Notes: generated from the sequence alone by a model not told the origin. Shown: positions 24,952-33,770, numbered from the stretch's first letter. The stretch: DNA of 64,000 nucleotides from Sandaracinobacteroides hominis (GCF_016464365.1 NZ_JADCUC010000001.1:310001-374000); one strand, 5' to 3'. Program-made: numbers and translations.

Positions 24952-26824
24952 GGCGCGCCTTCACCAGCGACGTAACCGAAGCGGGCGGATCTCCCGCCGG
25001 CTGCGGCACGCCAAAGCGCACGCAGGTCATGCAATGCGCCTGAATCGACGGCCCCTTCGCCACCGCGATCGCCGCCTGCACCTGCGCGGCCGCCCGCATC
25101 CGCGAAGCCGCAACCGCCCGCGCCAGCGCATCTGCAGGAGCCGCCCCACCGCTTTCCGCGCCGGTCAGGCGATTGACGAGCTGCAGCAGCAACGGCTCGG
25201 CCGGCGCCATCGTCACCACCCGCGGTTCACCCTTGATCCCGGCACGCCGCGCCGCCTCGCGCACGGCCGCATCCAGATCGCCATACTGGTCGATCAATCT
25301 CAGCTGCTTCGCCCGCGATCCGGACCAGACGCGTCCCTCGGCCACCTTCTCCACCTCGGCCACGGGCATCTTCCGCGACGCCGCCACCATCGTCACGAAC
25401 TGGCGATAGATGTCCTCGACACCGCCCTGGATCAGTGCCCGAGTCGGGTCGTTCAGCCCGCCCGCCACATCCGGCTGCCCCGAAAAGGGCGTCGTCGACA
25501 CCCCGTCGGTCGAAATCCCCAGACCCTTCAACGTCCGCTCAAAGGTCGGGATGATGCCAAACACGCCGATGGAACCGGTGATGGTGGAGGGGCTGGCATA
25601 GATCGCATCCGCCCCCGCACCCACCCAGTATCCGCCGCTCGCGGCCACCGGCCCGAAGCTGGCGATCACCGGCATCTTTACCTTCTTCGCTTCCAGCATC
25701 GCCTGCCGGATCTGCTCCGAGGCCAGCGCCGATCCGCCGCCGGAATCCACCCGCACCACCAGCGCCTGCACATCGCCATCGGCAACTGCATCGTGGATCA
25801 GGTTCGAAATCGTGTCGCCACCGGCCTGTCCGGCAGGCGCCTCACCGTCGACGATGTTGCCGCTCACATGCACAACTGCCACGGCGGGCCCGCTTTCCGA
25901 AATCGGCTGCTTTGCAGCCCAATAATCGGCCACCTCGATCCGCTTGTAGTCGCCGGGAACATCCGGGTCGTCACCCTTGCCCAGCTTCTCCTGCAGGGCG
26001 TCCTTCCAGGCCGCCTCGCTCAGCACGGCATCGACCAGCCCGGCGTCCTTCGCCAGCTCCGCCTGATCCTTGTTGGCGCCGGCCACCCGTTGCGGCCAGC
26101 TTTCCAGCAGCGCCGCCATATCCAGCCCCTTGCGCTGCCGCTCCACGCCCGCACGCCAGTTCGCCCAGATATCGTCGGCCAGCATCTGGTCGGCCGCCTT
26201 CGCCTCCGGTGAACTCTCGTTGCGGGTGAAGGGTTCGACAAAGCTCTTGTAGGTGCCGACGCGGAACACCTCCACGTCCACTTTCAGCTTGTCCAGCGCA
26301 TCCTTGAAATAGAGCCCCTTGCCGCCCGGCCCGGAGATCATCACCGCCCCCATTGGCGAAATGCCGATGCTGTTCGCGTGCGAGGCGAGGTAATAGCCGT
26401 CGTCGCCATAGGCAGTCGCCCAGGCCTCCACGCGCTTGCCCTTCGCCTTGAACTTGTCGAGCGCGGCGCCGACGCTTTCCAGATTGGCCAGCCCGCCGCC
26501 CATGAAGCCGTCCAGATCCAGCGTGATCATCTTGATCGCCGGGTCTTCGGCCGCCTGGCGGATCGCCTTCACCAGCGCTGCCGTCTCCGTCTCCGGGATC
26601 ACCGGCTCGCCGGAGATCAGCGCCACAGGCGACCGCTCGCTCATCTGGTCCACCAGAAGGCCATCCAGGTCGATGTTCAGCGCCGCCCCTTCGGGCACCG
26701 AAATCTTCGGCGAATTGGAGGATACGGCCGCCCACAGCAGCCCGAAGATGAGCAGCATGAACAGCAGCACAAGCGCGTCCTTCACACCCACCAGGAAGGT
26801 CCACGCGCTTTTCAGAAACTGCAT
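24941..26824 (-). CDS. sppA: Signal peptide peptidase SppA, 67-kDa type
   Basis: This 627-residue membrane-anchored serine protease degrades released signal peptides. One N-terminal membrane helix (about residues 14-36) precedes two tandem S49 domains, the normal long form. The general-base Lys is in the N-terminal domain (GTYKSFVEPFT), and the nucleophile Ser is in AASGGYWVG of the C-terminal domain. The DSGGGSALASEQIR loop is also typical. It diverges from the membrane-protein gene at 26927. Confidence 0.95.
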   Translation of the reverse strand: MQFLKSAWTFLVGVKDALVLLFMLLIFGLLWAAVSSNSPKISVPEGAALNIDLDGLLVDQMSERSPVALISGEPVIPETETAALVKAIRQAAEDPAIKMITLDLDGFMGGGLANLESVGAALDKFKAKGKRVEAWATAYGDDGYYLASHANSIGISPMGAVMISGPGGKGLYFKDALDKLKVDVEVFRVGTYKSFVEPFTRNESSPEAKAADQMLADDIWANWRAGVERQRKGLDMAALLESWPQRVAGANKDQAELAKDAGLVDAVLSEAAWKDALQEKLGKGDDPDVPGDYKRIEVADYWAAKQPISESGPAVAVVHVSGNIVDGEAPAGQAGGDTISNLIHDAVADGDVQALVVRVDSGGGSALASEQIRQAMLEAKKVKMPVIASFGPVAASGGYWVGAGADAIYASPSTITGSIGVFGIIPTFERTLKGLGISTDGVSTTPFSGQPDVAGGLNDPTRALIQGGVEDIYRQFVTMVAASRKMPVAEVEKVAEGRVWSGSRAKQLRLIDQYGDLDAAVREAARRAGIKGEPRVVTMAPAEPLLLQLVNRLTGAESGGAAPADALARAVAASRMRAAAQVQAAIAVAKGPSIQAHCMTCVRFGVPQPAGDPPASVTSLVKARLGL

Positions 26825-26926
26825 ACGAATTTGCTCCAGGTCAGGCAGCCAGCCTTAGCGAAGAGCGGCAAAACTGCAATGCACCACTGTTGACTTGCGC
26901 CCCGCGCCGGTCGAATCCTTGCGGCC

Positions 26927-27958
26927 ATGAACCGAGACGATCTGGACGCCGCCGTAGAGGCCGGCATCATCGACAATCAGGCCCGCCTGCGGCTGCTTGC
27001 CTTCGCCGCCAGCCGAAGCGAAGGCGCGGCAGGGCCGGACAACGAAAGCTTCCGCTTCCTCACCGGCTTCAACGACATCTTCGTGACGCTCGCCTGCATC
27101 CTGCTGCTCGTCGCCATCGGCTCGCTGCTGCCTCCGCTTCCCGCTACGGCCGGCGTCGCCATCGGCAGTTGGGCACTGGCGGAGTATTTCACGCGGAAGC
27201 GCCGTATGGCGCTTCCCTCGATCGTGTTGCTATTGGCCTTCGTCGGCGGAGTCTTCGGTTTCACCTTCCTTGCCGTCACAGGCGGCGGCCACTGGGGCGC
27301 GGCCATGGCTCAGTTTCGCCAGACAGGGCAGGTCGCGGCGATCTTTGCACCGCTGCTGGTTGCCGGCCTCGCCGGCGCGGCCGCCGCCGCCGGCCACTGG
27401 AGGCGGTTCCGCGTGCCGATCACGCTTGCGGCCGGTGCAGCCGGTCTCGCCATCGGGCTGGTTGCGCTGGCGGGCACGCTGATCCCCAGCCAGCCCACGA
27501 TCCTCATCGCCTGCCTGATCGCCGGCCTCGCCATCTTCACGCTCGCCATGCGCTACGATGTCAGCGATCGCCTGCGCCTGTCGCGCAACACCGATATCGC
27601 CTTCTGGCTGCACCTGCTGGCAGCGCCACTGATCGTGCACCCGGTGTTTGCGCTGTCCGGAATCGTGGATCATCCCGGCCCGGCGTCTGCCGCCGTCGTG
27701 CTCATTGCCTATGCAGCGCTTACGCTGGTCGCACTGGCCATCGATCGCCGCGCGCTACTGGTATCGGCTCTCGCCTATGTCCTCTGGGCGCTGAACGGTC
27801 TGTTCGAGGCCGGCGAAGTCGCCACGGCCTGGGGATTCACGGCGCTGATTCTCGGCAGCTTCCTCGTCATGCTTTCGGCGGCGTGGGGGCATCTCCGTCG
27901 TCGCCTTCTTGCACAGCTGCCGGCGCCTTGGGCTGCCAGGCTGCCTGCGGCTCCGTGA
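26927..27958 (+). CDS. Multi-pass membrane protein of unknown function
   Basis: This 343-residue protein has a soluble N-terminal segment of about 50 residues (MNRDDLDAAVEAGIIDNQARLRLLAF) followed by 9-10 hydrophobic helices. The N-terminal helical segment followed by many short membrane spans resembles the DUF2157 group, but I cannot confirm membership. No catalytic motif is visible. A TTGACT sequence sits 38 bp upstream of the ATG without a good -10. Its 3' end overlaps the convergent lipoprotein gene by about 90 bases. Confidence 0.65.
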   Translation: MNRDDLDAAVEAGIIDNQARLRLLAFAASRSEGAAGPDNESFRFLTGFNDIFVTLACILLLVAIGSLLPPLPATAGVAIGSWALAEYFTRKRRMALPSIVLLLAFVGGVFGFTFLAVTGGGHWGAAMAQFRQTGQVAAIFAPLLVAGLAGAAAAAGHWRRFRVPITLAAGAAGLAIGLVALAGTLIPSQPTILIACLIAGLAIFTLAMRYDVSDRLRLSRNTDIAFWLHLLAAPLIVHPVFALSGIVDHPGPASAAVVLIAYAALTLVALAIDRRALLVSALAYVLWALNGLFEAGEVATAWGFTALILGSFLVMLSAAWGHLRRRLLAQLPAPWAARLPAAP

Positions 27959-28127
27959 CGGGCGCCGGGCGAATCGCTGCCCACACCGGCTCCCCGCGTG
28001 CATCCCGGGGAATTTCACCGTACGTCACCGCGCCGCGGTGCGCGCCAGAGGCCGTATAGAGCGGTGCAGGCGCGCAGGCCGCAACCAACCCAAGGCCCAG
28101 GACGACAACGACGGTGGGATTCAACAT
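27867..28127 (-). CDS. Small predicted lipoprotein
   Basis: This 86-residue protein has a clear lipoprotein signal: a hydrophobic stretch followed by the lipobox LVAAC at about residue 18. The mature part is Pro/Ala-rich and ends in an acidic tail, with no known domain. The last 92 bases overlap the end of the convergent membrane-protein gene. The signal peptide supports a real gene, but the protein itself is not recognised. Confidence 0.6.
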   Translation of the reverse strand: MLNPTVVVVLGLGLVAACAPAPLYTASGAHRGAVTYGEIPRDARGEPVWAAIRPAPVTEPQAAWQPKAPAAVQEGDDGDAPTPPKA

Positions 28128-28188
28128 TCGGATAACCTATTCCAGCAACTTAGCGCCCCCGCCATGTTATCCTTAACCTTGCAGCCAC

Positions 28189-29397
28189 ATGAATGAAATG
28201 CCTGAAATAGCCACAATCGTTCGACTTGCCGCTCGCGGAGACGGTGTCACCGCAGACGGACGCTACATTGCCCGCGCCGTTCCCGGCGATGGCGTGGACG
28301 AAGATGGCGCCATCCTCCCCGGGCCAAACCACCAGCAACCCGCCTGCCGCCATTTCGGCGCATGCGGCGGCTGCCAGCTTCAGCATGTCCCCGACGCGCT
28401 GATCGCCGAATTCGCGCGCGATCGGATCCTGCACCCGCTGGAGCGCGCCGGAATCGTTCCAACAGAGGTAATGCCGGTCCATGTCTCGCCCGCCCACAGC
28501 CGGAGGCGCGCTGCCATGCGGGCAACCCGGACCAAAGGGCAGGTCAGGGTCGGCTTCAACGCCGAAGGCGCGCACAGCCTCGTCGATATCGCCGAATGCC
28601 CGGTCCTCCGCCCGGAACTGTTCGAACTCGTCGCCCCCCTGCGCCAGATACTCGGGCCGCATCTAGCAGAGCGCTCCGCAATCGGCATCACCATGACGCT
28701 GACGGATCAGGGCGTCGATCTCCTGCTCTCCAATCTGCAGGCGAACTCGCTTCCCGTGATCGAGGGCCTCACCGGCTTCGCGCGGGAAACCGGCCTTGCC
28801 CGCCTCAGCCTCGAAGGGCCGATGGGGGTGGAAACGCTGGTGGAACGCGCCGAACCCAGCATCCGCATGGGCGGCGTCACCGTCACGCTTGCGCCGGCGG
28901 CGTTCCTGCAGGCAACTGCCGATGGCGAAGCTGCGCTGGTCGAAGCCGTCACCCTGATCGTCGGCAGCGCCGGCCAGCTAGCCGATCTGTTCGCCGGCAG
29001 CGGCACCTTCGCGCTTCCGCTTTCGCGAACGGCAGCGGTCACCGCTGCAGATGGCGCCGGGCCGGCAATCCGCGCCCTGGCCGAAGCCGCCCGACGCGCG
29101 GGCAGGGCACTGGTCACCCAGCACCGCGACCTCTTCCGCAAGCCGCTTCCGGCAGACGAACTGGGCAAGTTCGACGCCGTCGTCATCGATCCCCCGCGCG
29201 CCGGCGCCATCGCCCAGATGGGGGAACTGGCGCAAAGCAAGGTGCCGGTGATCGCCGCGGTCAGCTGCAACCCGGCGACCTTCGCCCGCGATGCCGAATG
29301 CCTCGTCGCGGGCGGCTACACACTGCACCGCCTCTGGCCGGTTGCCCAGTTCCGCTGGTCCACCCATATCGAGCTGGTAGCCGAGTTCCGCCGCTGA
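28189..29397 (+). CDS. TrmA/RlmD-family RNA uracil-C5 methyltransferase
   Basis: This 402-residue class I SAM RNA methyltransferase has the N-terminal iron-sulfur ligands Cys53, Cys59 and Cys62 in ACRHFGACGGCQLQH, with a fourth Cys downstream. The SAM loop is DLFAGSGTFALPLS, and the catalytic Cys is in SCNPATFARD near the C-terminus. The family makes 5-methyluridine in 23S rRNA or tRNA; with the Fe-S cluster, an RlmD/RumA-type 23S target is most likely. A classical TRAM domain is short or absent. ATG 28189 is used; ATG 28198 is possible. Confidence 0.88.
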   Translation: MNEMPEIATIVRLAARGDGVTADGRYIARAVPGDGVDEDGAILPGPNHQQPACRHFGACGGCQLQHVPDALIAEFARDRILHPLERAGIVPTEVMPVHVSPAHSRRRAAMRATRTKGQVRVGFNAEGAHSLVDIAECPVLRPELFELVAPLRQILGPHLAERSAIGITMTLTDQGVDLLLSNLQANSLPVIEGLTGFARETGLARLSLEGPMGVETLVERAEPSIRMGGVTVTLAPAAFLQATADGEAALVEAVTLIVGSAGQLADLFAGSGTFALPLSRTAAVTAADGAGPAIRALAEAARRAGRALVTQHRDLFRKPLPADELGKFDAVVIDPPRAGAIAQMGELAQSKVPVIAAVSCNPATFARDAECLVAGGYTLHRLWPVAQFRWSTHIELVAEFRR

Positions 29398-29541
29398 AGG
29401 AGGCCCGCAACTGGCAGTATCAGCGCTGATCCGCGCAACAATTCGTCACAGCATAGGTCAACAAAACTCGCTAAGAGCCAGAATGTAGTTGCGTTCCATT
29501 CAAACCCCGTCGCGCAAGAACGACACCGGGAGAAAAAGAAA

Positions 29542-30117
29542 ATGAAGGTCGCTCATATCCTCGCAGCCGCCGCTTTCGCGGCGTTCTCCACCGCATCGTC
29601 GGCAGCAGTGCTCTACACGCAGGCCGCCCCCACCGGCGCGCTTGAAAGCCCGAATTCGGTCGATTTCAACTTCAACGCGCCGGCAGGCGCCGGCCTCGCC
29701 AGCTTCACGCTGCACGGCTACGCCTCGCTCGACGGCGCCGGCAATGGCTATACCGACATCTTCACGGTCAGCCTCAACGGCACCGACATCCTGCAGGGCA
29801 GCTGGAATCTCGGCGGCGGCGGCAACGACGTCGTCTGGTTCGCCCCCGTCGGCAGCTCGATCAGCGTTTCCTCGCCCGGCGGCTGGGCCGGCGGCACCGG
29901 CCTGTTCTCCGTACCGCTCGCACTGACCGCCGGCAGCAACACGCTGACGCTCAGCTATTCCGGCAACGGCCAGGGCCTGGGCGACGAAGGCTGGGGCATA
30001 TCCAACCTCACGGTGGCCGGCGTTCCCGAGCCCGCGACCTGGGTGATGCTGATTGCCGGCTTCGGCATGGTCGGCTTCGCCCGCCGCCGCGGCCCGATCG
30101 CCAGCACCCTCGCCTAA
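29542..30117 (+). CDS. PEPxxWA-CTERM sorting-domain protein
   Basis: This 191-residue exported protein has an N-terminal signal peptide (MKVAHILAAAAFAAFSTASSAA) and a low-complexity Gly/Ser/Asn-rich body probably forming a beta-sandwich. The C-terminal sorting signal starts with VPEPATW at residue 161, followed by a membrane helix and ARRR. Such tails are processed by an exosortase, and the proteins usually end up at the surface or in the matrix. No exosortase is in the window. The ATG follows a purine-rich GGGAGAAAAAGAAA. Confidence 0.88.
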   Translation: MKVAHILAAAAFAAFSTASSAAVLYTQAAPTGALESPNSVDFNFNAPAGAGLASFTLHGYASLDGAGNGYTDIFTVSLNGTDILQGSWNLGGGGNDVVWFAPVGSSISVSSPGGWAGGTGLFSVPLALTAGSNTLTLSYSGNGQGLGDEGWGISNLTVAGVPEPATWVMLIAGFGMVGFARRRGPIASTLA

Positions 30118-30120
30118 ACG

Positions 30121-30177
30121 GCTTCTCACCCTCTCTCGCCGTTGCTAGGCATGCGGGCGAGAGAGGGCAGGAGAAGC
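30121..30177. promoter_or_regulatory. Long hairpin masking the ribosome binding site of the next gene
   Basis: The inner stem CCCTCTCTCGCC (30129-30140) pairs perfectly with GGCGAGAGAGGG (30156-30167). The outer stem GCTTCTC (30121-30127) pairs with GAGAAGC (30171-30177). The AGGAG ribosome binding site of the gene starting at 30182 (30169-30173) lies in the 3' arm. It starts 3 bp after the upstream stop codon, so it could also end the PEP-CTERM transcript, although no T-run follows. Confidence 0.6.
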
Positions 30178-30181
30178 AGCA

Positions 30182-31261
30182 ATGCATCATGCCCGTTTGA
30201 ACTATCTTGTCGCAGCCGCCACCGGCTGCCTGCTCGCAGCGTCCGCCCAATCGGCCGCATTCGACCCGCGCAATCACAAGGCGCCGCTCGCTGGAAATCC
30301 TACGCAAGTGATGGTCCTCGGCTCTTCGCACCTGTCGGGCCTTCCCGAACGCATCGACGCGAATAGCCTCTCGCTCGTCAACAGCCGCCTCGCCGGCTGG
30401 AAACCCGACCGTATCGCCATCGAGGCGCTGTCCGGCGTCCAGTGCGATTTTCTCCTCCGTAACCCGGCACTCTATCCGGCCGTAGCCGACAATTATTGCG
30501 TGGAAACGGCCGAGGCCAATGCCGCCACCGGGCTCGACGTGCCGGCAGCCAATGCCGAGGCCGCGCGCCTGCTCGAAACCTGGCCCGCCAGTCCAACCGC
30601 CGCGCAACGCCGCCGCCTGGCGCTCACATTCCTCGCCGCCGGCGAGCCGTCCTCCGCCGTCGTGCAATGGCTGCGCCTGCCGCCAGCCGAACGAGTCGCA
30701 AAAGATGGTCTCACCCCCGCGCTCGCAAGCTGGATCGACGGCCGCGTCACCCGCCGCAACGAAAACTACCTCGTCGCCGCCGCCCTCGCCGCACGACTCG
30801 GTCATGAACGCGTCTGGGCAATGGACGATCACACCTCCGACATCCTCACCGCCAACAGCAGCAAGGCCTTCGACCAGGCGATGACCGAAATCTGGAGCAA
30901 TCCCGAAGCGCAGGCGCGGCGCGCCGAATCCACGGCGCGCGAGGCAAAGCTGGGCACCCCGGAATCGATGCTGGCCCTCTATCGCGACGACAACGACCCG
31001 GCGGTGGCAGAACTCGCCTTCAACAGCGACTTCGGCGCCGCCATGCGCCACCAATCCCCGGAGCTGTACGGCCGCCGCTACCTGGGCTGGTGGGAAACCC
31101 GCAACCTGCGCATGGCCGGCAACATCCGCGAAATCGCCACCGCCATCCCCGGCGGCCGCCTGCTCGTGATTACAGGCTCCAGCCACAAGGGCTATCTCGA
31201 TGCCTATCTGCAGATGATGCACGACCTGAAACTGGAAAGCCCGCTACCGCTGCTGCAGTAA
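30182..31261 (+). CDS. Exported DUF5694 (TraB/GumN-like) protein
   Basis: This 359-residue protein has a signal peptide (cleavage near ASAQSAA). It has the paired motifs of the TraB/GumN-like group: MVLGSSHLSG near residue 43 and VITGSSHKGYLD near the C-terminus, each with a conserved His. DUF5694 belongs to this fold. Relatives are proposed metal-dependent peptidases, but activity is not established. It follows the PEP-CTERM gene after a hairpin that includes its ribosome binding site. Confidence 0.75.
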   Translation: MHHARLNYLVAAATGCLLAASAQSAAFDPRNHKAPLAGNPTQVMVLGSSHLSGLPERIDANSLSLVNSRLAGWKPDRIAIEALSGVQCDFLLRNPALYPAVADNYCVETAEANAATGLDVPAANAEAARLLETWPASPTAAQRRRLALTFLAAGEPSSAVVQWLRLPPAERVAKDGLTPALASWIDGRVTRRNENYLVAAALAARLGHERVWAMDDHTSDILTANSSKAFDQAMTEIWSNPEAQARRAESTAREAKLGTPESMLALYRDDNDPAVAELAFNSDFGAAMRHQSPELYGRRYLGWWETRNLRMAGNIREIATAIPGGRLLVITGSSHKGYLDAYLQMMHDLKLESPLPLLQ

Positions 31262-31293
31262 CGGGCCTTCCGATCAATCCAACCCGGCAGGGC

Positions 31294-32343
31294 TCAGGCG
31301 AACAGCTTCGCCCAGCCGCGCTTGGTGCGATCCTTCCAGTGGCCGCGATGATAGGCGTCGCTCGCCAGCAGCGGCATCACCGAACCGGCTTCGGCAAACA
31401 CCATCTGCTCGATTCCGGTGTTCACCTTGCCCCAACTCGCCGCTTCCTGCAGCGTCGAGGAAGAACAGGCGCCGTCGCGCACGTCCGCCACGGTGATCTG
31501 CACGGCATATTTGTGCACTTCCACGTCCTCATGGCCCAGGATCTCGGCGCAGACGACGGTGTCCTGGATGAAGTTCTTCGGCACGCCGCCGCCGATCATC
31601 AGCAGGCCGGTGGTGCCGGCCTGAATCTTGATGTCGGTCAGCTCGCGGAAGTCGGCGATGGCGTCCAGCACCATATAGGGCTTGCCCTCCTTGGCGCGGT
31701 CCACCTGATGCTTCACCAGCCCGAAACCGGCCGACGAATCGACGAACGCCGGGCAGAAGATCGGCACGTCATGCTCGTATGCAAGCTTGACGAGGCTGTT
31801 GTCCTTCTTGCCATGCTCAGCCAGATACTTCCCCATCTCGCGGATGAAGGCGCGGCTGGAATAAGGCTTCGGCTCCAGCGAGTTGGCGATCTTGTTGATC
31901 GTGAAATCGCAATCCTGCAGCTGCTCCTCGTCGATATAGGTATCATAGATGCGGTCGATGTAGAGCGAGCGCAGGGTATCGTCGTCCGGGATTTCCAGCG
32001 CCTGATAATGCTTGTGGCCAAGCCCTTCGAAGAAATCCATGTCGACGATGGTGGCGCCGGTCGCGATCACCACGTCCACCATGTTGGAGCGGATCAGCTC
32101 GGCATACAGGTCCATGCAGCCGCCGGCCGAAGTCGAACCGGCGATCACCAGGCACACCGTGCAATCCTTGTCGGCCAGCATCTGGTTATAGATGCCGGTC
32201 GCCCGCGCGAGATCGCGGCTGGTGAAGCTCATGTTCGCCATCTGGTCGATGATCGGACGCGCATCGAAGCTCTTGATGTCGATATGCTCGACCTTCTTCG
32301 AAAGAAGCTCGGCCTTGCGCTGCTGGTCGATTTGCTCGCTCAT
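31294..32343 (-). CDS. Deoxyhypusine-synthase-like polyamine enzyme
   Basis: This 349-residue NAD-dependent enzyme belongs to the deoxyhypusine synthase family. The catalytic Lys306 lies in EAASWGKV, matching the WGK active site. NAD-binding segments AGSTSAGGCMDLY and TGATIVDMDF are present. Bacteria lack the eukaryotic substrate eIF5A; bacterial homologues are described as making homospermidine or guanidinylated relatives such as 1,9-bis(guanidino)-5-aza-nonane. The upstream PLP decarboxylase gene supports a polyamine role; the exact product is inferred. The start is ATG 32343 with GGAGATATCA in front. Confidence 0.85.
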   Translation of the reverse strand: MSEQIDQQRKAELLSKKVEHIDIKSFDARPIIDQMANMSFTSRDLARATGIYNQMLADKDCTVCLVIAGSTSAGGCMDLYAELIRSNMVDVVIATGATIVDMDFFEGLGHKHYQALEIPDDDTLRSLYIDRIYDTYIDEEQLQDCDFTINKIANSLEPKPYSSRAFIREMGKYLAEHGKKDNSLVKLAYEHDVPIFCPAFVDSSAGFGLVKHQVDRAKEGKPYMVLDAIADFRELTDIKIQAGTTGLLMIGGGVPKNFIQDTVVCAEILGHEDVEVHKYAVQITVADVRDGACSSSTLQEAASWGKVNTGIEQMVFAEAGSVMPLLASDAYHRGHWKDRTKRGWAKLFA

Positions 32344-32367
32344 TGATATCTCCAACATCGAAAATTG

Positions 32368-32389
32368 CCCCACCGCCTGAGCGGTGGGG
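32368..32389 (-). terminator. Hairpin with short T-run between the two polyamine genes
   Basis: Read on the minus strand, CCCCACCGC-tcag-GCGGTGGGG is a perfect 9-bp stem followed by CAATTTT. It lies in the 112-bp gap after the decarboxylase and before the deoxyhypusine-synthase-like gene. It may reduce or condition read-through into the second gene. Confidence 0.5.
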
Positions 32390-32455
32390 GACTGCATTCC
32401 TGCATAGTGTTAAGCGTTAATGACGCCGCTGTCTTGAATGATGATAGGCGCGCCT

Positions 32456-33670
32456 TCAGCGCCGATGGGCGCCCAGCTTCACTACATTGGCCGGAACCGC
32501 AGGCACACCGTCCACCGGAATCAGCGACGCCATCGGCTCGTCCCGCACAATCGCGGTCTCGCCGGCACCGAATCCGTTGAACCCGGTGCGCATGGCCTGC
32601 CCATAGGCGCCCAGCTGGCCCACCTCCAGATAATCGCCCGCCTTCACGTCGGAAGGCAGCTCGAACGGGCCCTTCATATAGTCCATGTCGTCGCAAGTCG
32701 GACCATAGAAGGCAAACTCGTCGGCTTCCGCCACGGATTCGTCGGCCCGCACCAGCTTCACCGGGAAGCGCCAGTCAACATGCGCCGCATCGAACAACGA
32801 CCCATAGGCGCCGTCGTTGATATAGAGCTCGTTGCCGCGCCGCTTTTCCACCCGCACCAGCACGCTCGCATAGTCGGCGGACAGCGCCCGGCCGGGCTCG
32901 CACCACAGCTCCGCCGAATAGGAAACCGGCAGCGCTTCATAGGCGCGCTCGATCACCGCGAAATAGGTCTCCAGGCTCGGAGGCTCCATGCCCGGATAGC
33001 GCGACGGGAAGCCGCCGCCCACGTCGATCACGTCAACGGTAACGCCCGCCTCGACAATCGCCGCCCGCACAAAGGCAAGCGCATCGGCATAGGCAGCCGG
33101 GCTCATCGCCTGGCTACCCACATGAAAGCAGATGCCCAGCGCGTCAGCCGCCTGCCGCGCTGCCAACAGCAGGGCAGGGGCGTCGGCAACGCCGATACCG
33201 AACTTCGAGGCAAGGCTCAGCTTCGAATAACCCGACGAAACCTTCAGCCGCACGCAAAGGGTCAGGTCGTCCGCCGGCACGCCGTCGGTCGAGCAGGCGC
33301 GGACGATCTTCGCCAGCTCCTCATGCGTATCCAGCGAGAAGATGCGCACGCCCTGCACATGATAGGCCTCGGCAATGGCTTCTTCCGCCTTCACCGGGTG
33401 CATGAACGCCAGCACCGCCTTGGGCAGCAGCCCGCGCACCAGCCGCACTTCCGCAATGGAAGCGACGTCAAAGTGCCGGATTCCGCCAGCCCACAGGGTC
33501 TCGATGAGATGGGGCGACGGATTCGCCTTCACCGCATAGAAGCTCTTGCCAGGGAACGCCGATACGAAGAACCGCGCTGCATCAAGCGCTGCATCCGGGC
33601 GAACTAGAGTAACGGGAGCTGCCGGTTGCAGCTCGGACGCTACCCGAAGCGCGTTATGATATTCGTACAA
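32456..33670 (-). CDS. Type III PLP-dependent ornithine/lysine decarboxylase
   Basis: This 404-residue alanine-racemase-fold decarboxylase makes putrescine or cadaverine from ornithine or lysine. The PLP Lys48 is in FYAVKANPSP. The HVGSQ motif, the phosphate-binding CEPGRAL and the active-site GPTCDDMD are all present, as in eukaryote-type ODC. The start is TTG 33670: GGAGG ends 9 bases before it, and there is no nearby ATG in frame. A short ORF ends one base before this TTG and the ribosome binding site is in a stem, so translation is probably regulated (see the leader). The choice between ornithine and lysine is not resolved. Confidence 0.9.
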   Translation of the reverse strand: MYEYHNALRVASELQPAAPVTLVRPDAALDAARFFVSAFPGKSFYAVKANPSPHLIETLWAGGIRHFDVASIAEVRLVRGLLPKAVLAFMHPVKAEEAIAEAYHVQGVRIFSLDTHEELAKIVRACSTDGVPADDLTLCVRLKVSSGYSKLSLASKFGIGVADAPALLLAARQAADALGICFHVGSQAMSPAAYADALAFVRAAIVEAGVTVDVIDVGGGFPSRYPGMEPPSLETYFAVIERAYEALPVSYSAELWCEPGRALSADYASVLVRVEKRRGNELYINDGAYGSLFDAAHVDWRFPVKLVRADESVAEADEFAFYGPTCDDMDYMKGPFELPSDVKAGDYLEVGQLGAYGQAMRTGFNGFGAGETAIVRDEPMASLIPVDGVPAVPANVVKLGAHRR

Positions 33671-33671
33671 T

Positions 33672-33728
33672 TCAAGGGACCTCCGGGGAACAGTTGCAGA
33701 TACGACTGCCTTGCGGTGGAAGTCCCAT
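33672..33728 (-). CDS. Candidate 18-residue leader peptide of the decarboxylase
   Basis: ATG 33728 opens an 18-codon frame reading MGLPPQGSRICNCSPEVP. Its TGA (33674-33672) is followed by a single A and then the TTG start of the decarboxylase. Such spacing is typical of translational coupling. No good ribosome binding site precedes the ATG, which is the main argument against it. The frame overlaps both arms of the stem that hides the decarboxylase GGAGG, so its translation would open that stem. Confidence 0.4.
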   Translation of the reverse strand: MGLPPQGSRICNCSPEVP

Positions 33729-33770
33729 GGGGCAGCGGAGCGCGCATATGGGGTCGAAGGCCCCCCATGT
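33672..33770 (-). promoter_or_regulatory. Structured leader of the decarboxylase gene
   Basis: On the minus strand, GGGACTTCC (33726-33718) can pair with GGAGGTCCC (33684-33676), with a single G-U pair, enclosing the GGAGG ribosome binding site. Upstream, ATGGGG (33768-33763) can pair with CCCCAT at 33754-33749 or alternatively with CCCCAT at 33732-33727, the latter overlapping the first stem. This looks like a two-state leader. The position upstream of an alphaproteobacterial ornithine decarboxylase recalls the speF leader RNA motif; identity is unverified. Confidence 0.5.

Noticed and set aside
26889-26920. TTGACT promoter for the membrane-protein gene at 26927
   Set aside because: No acceptable -10 hexamer at 16-18 bp spacing.
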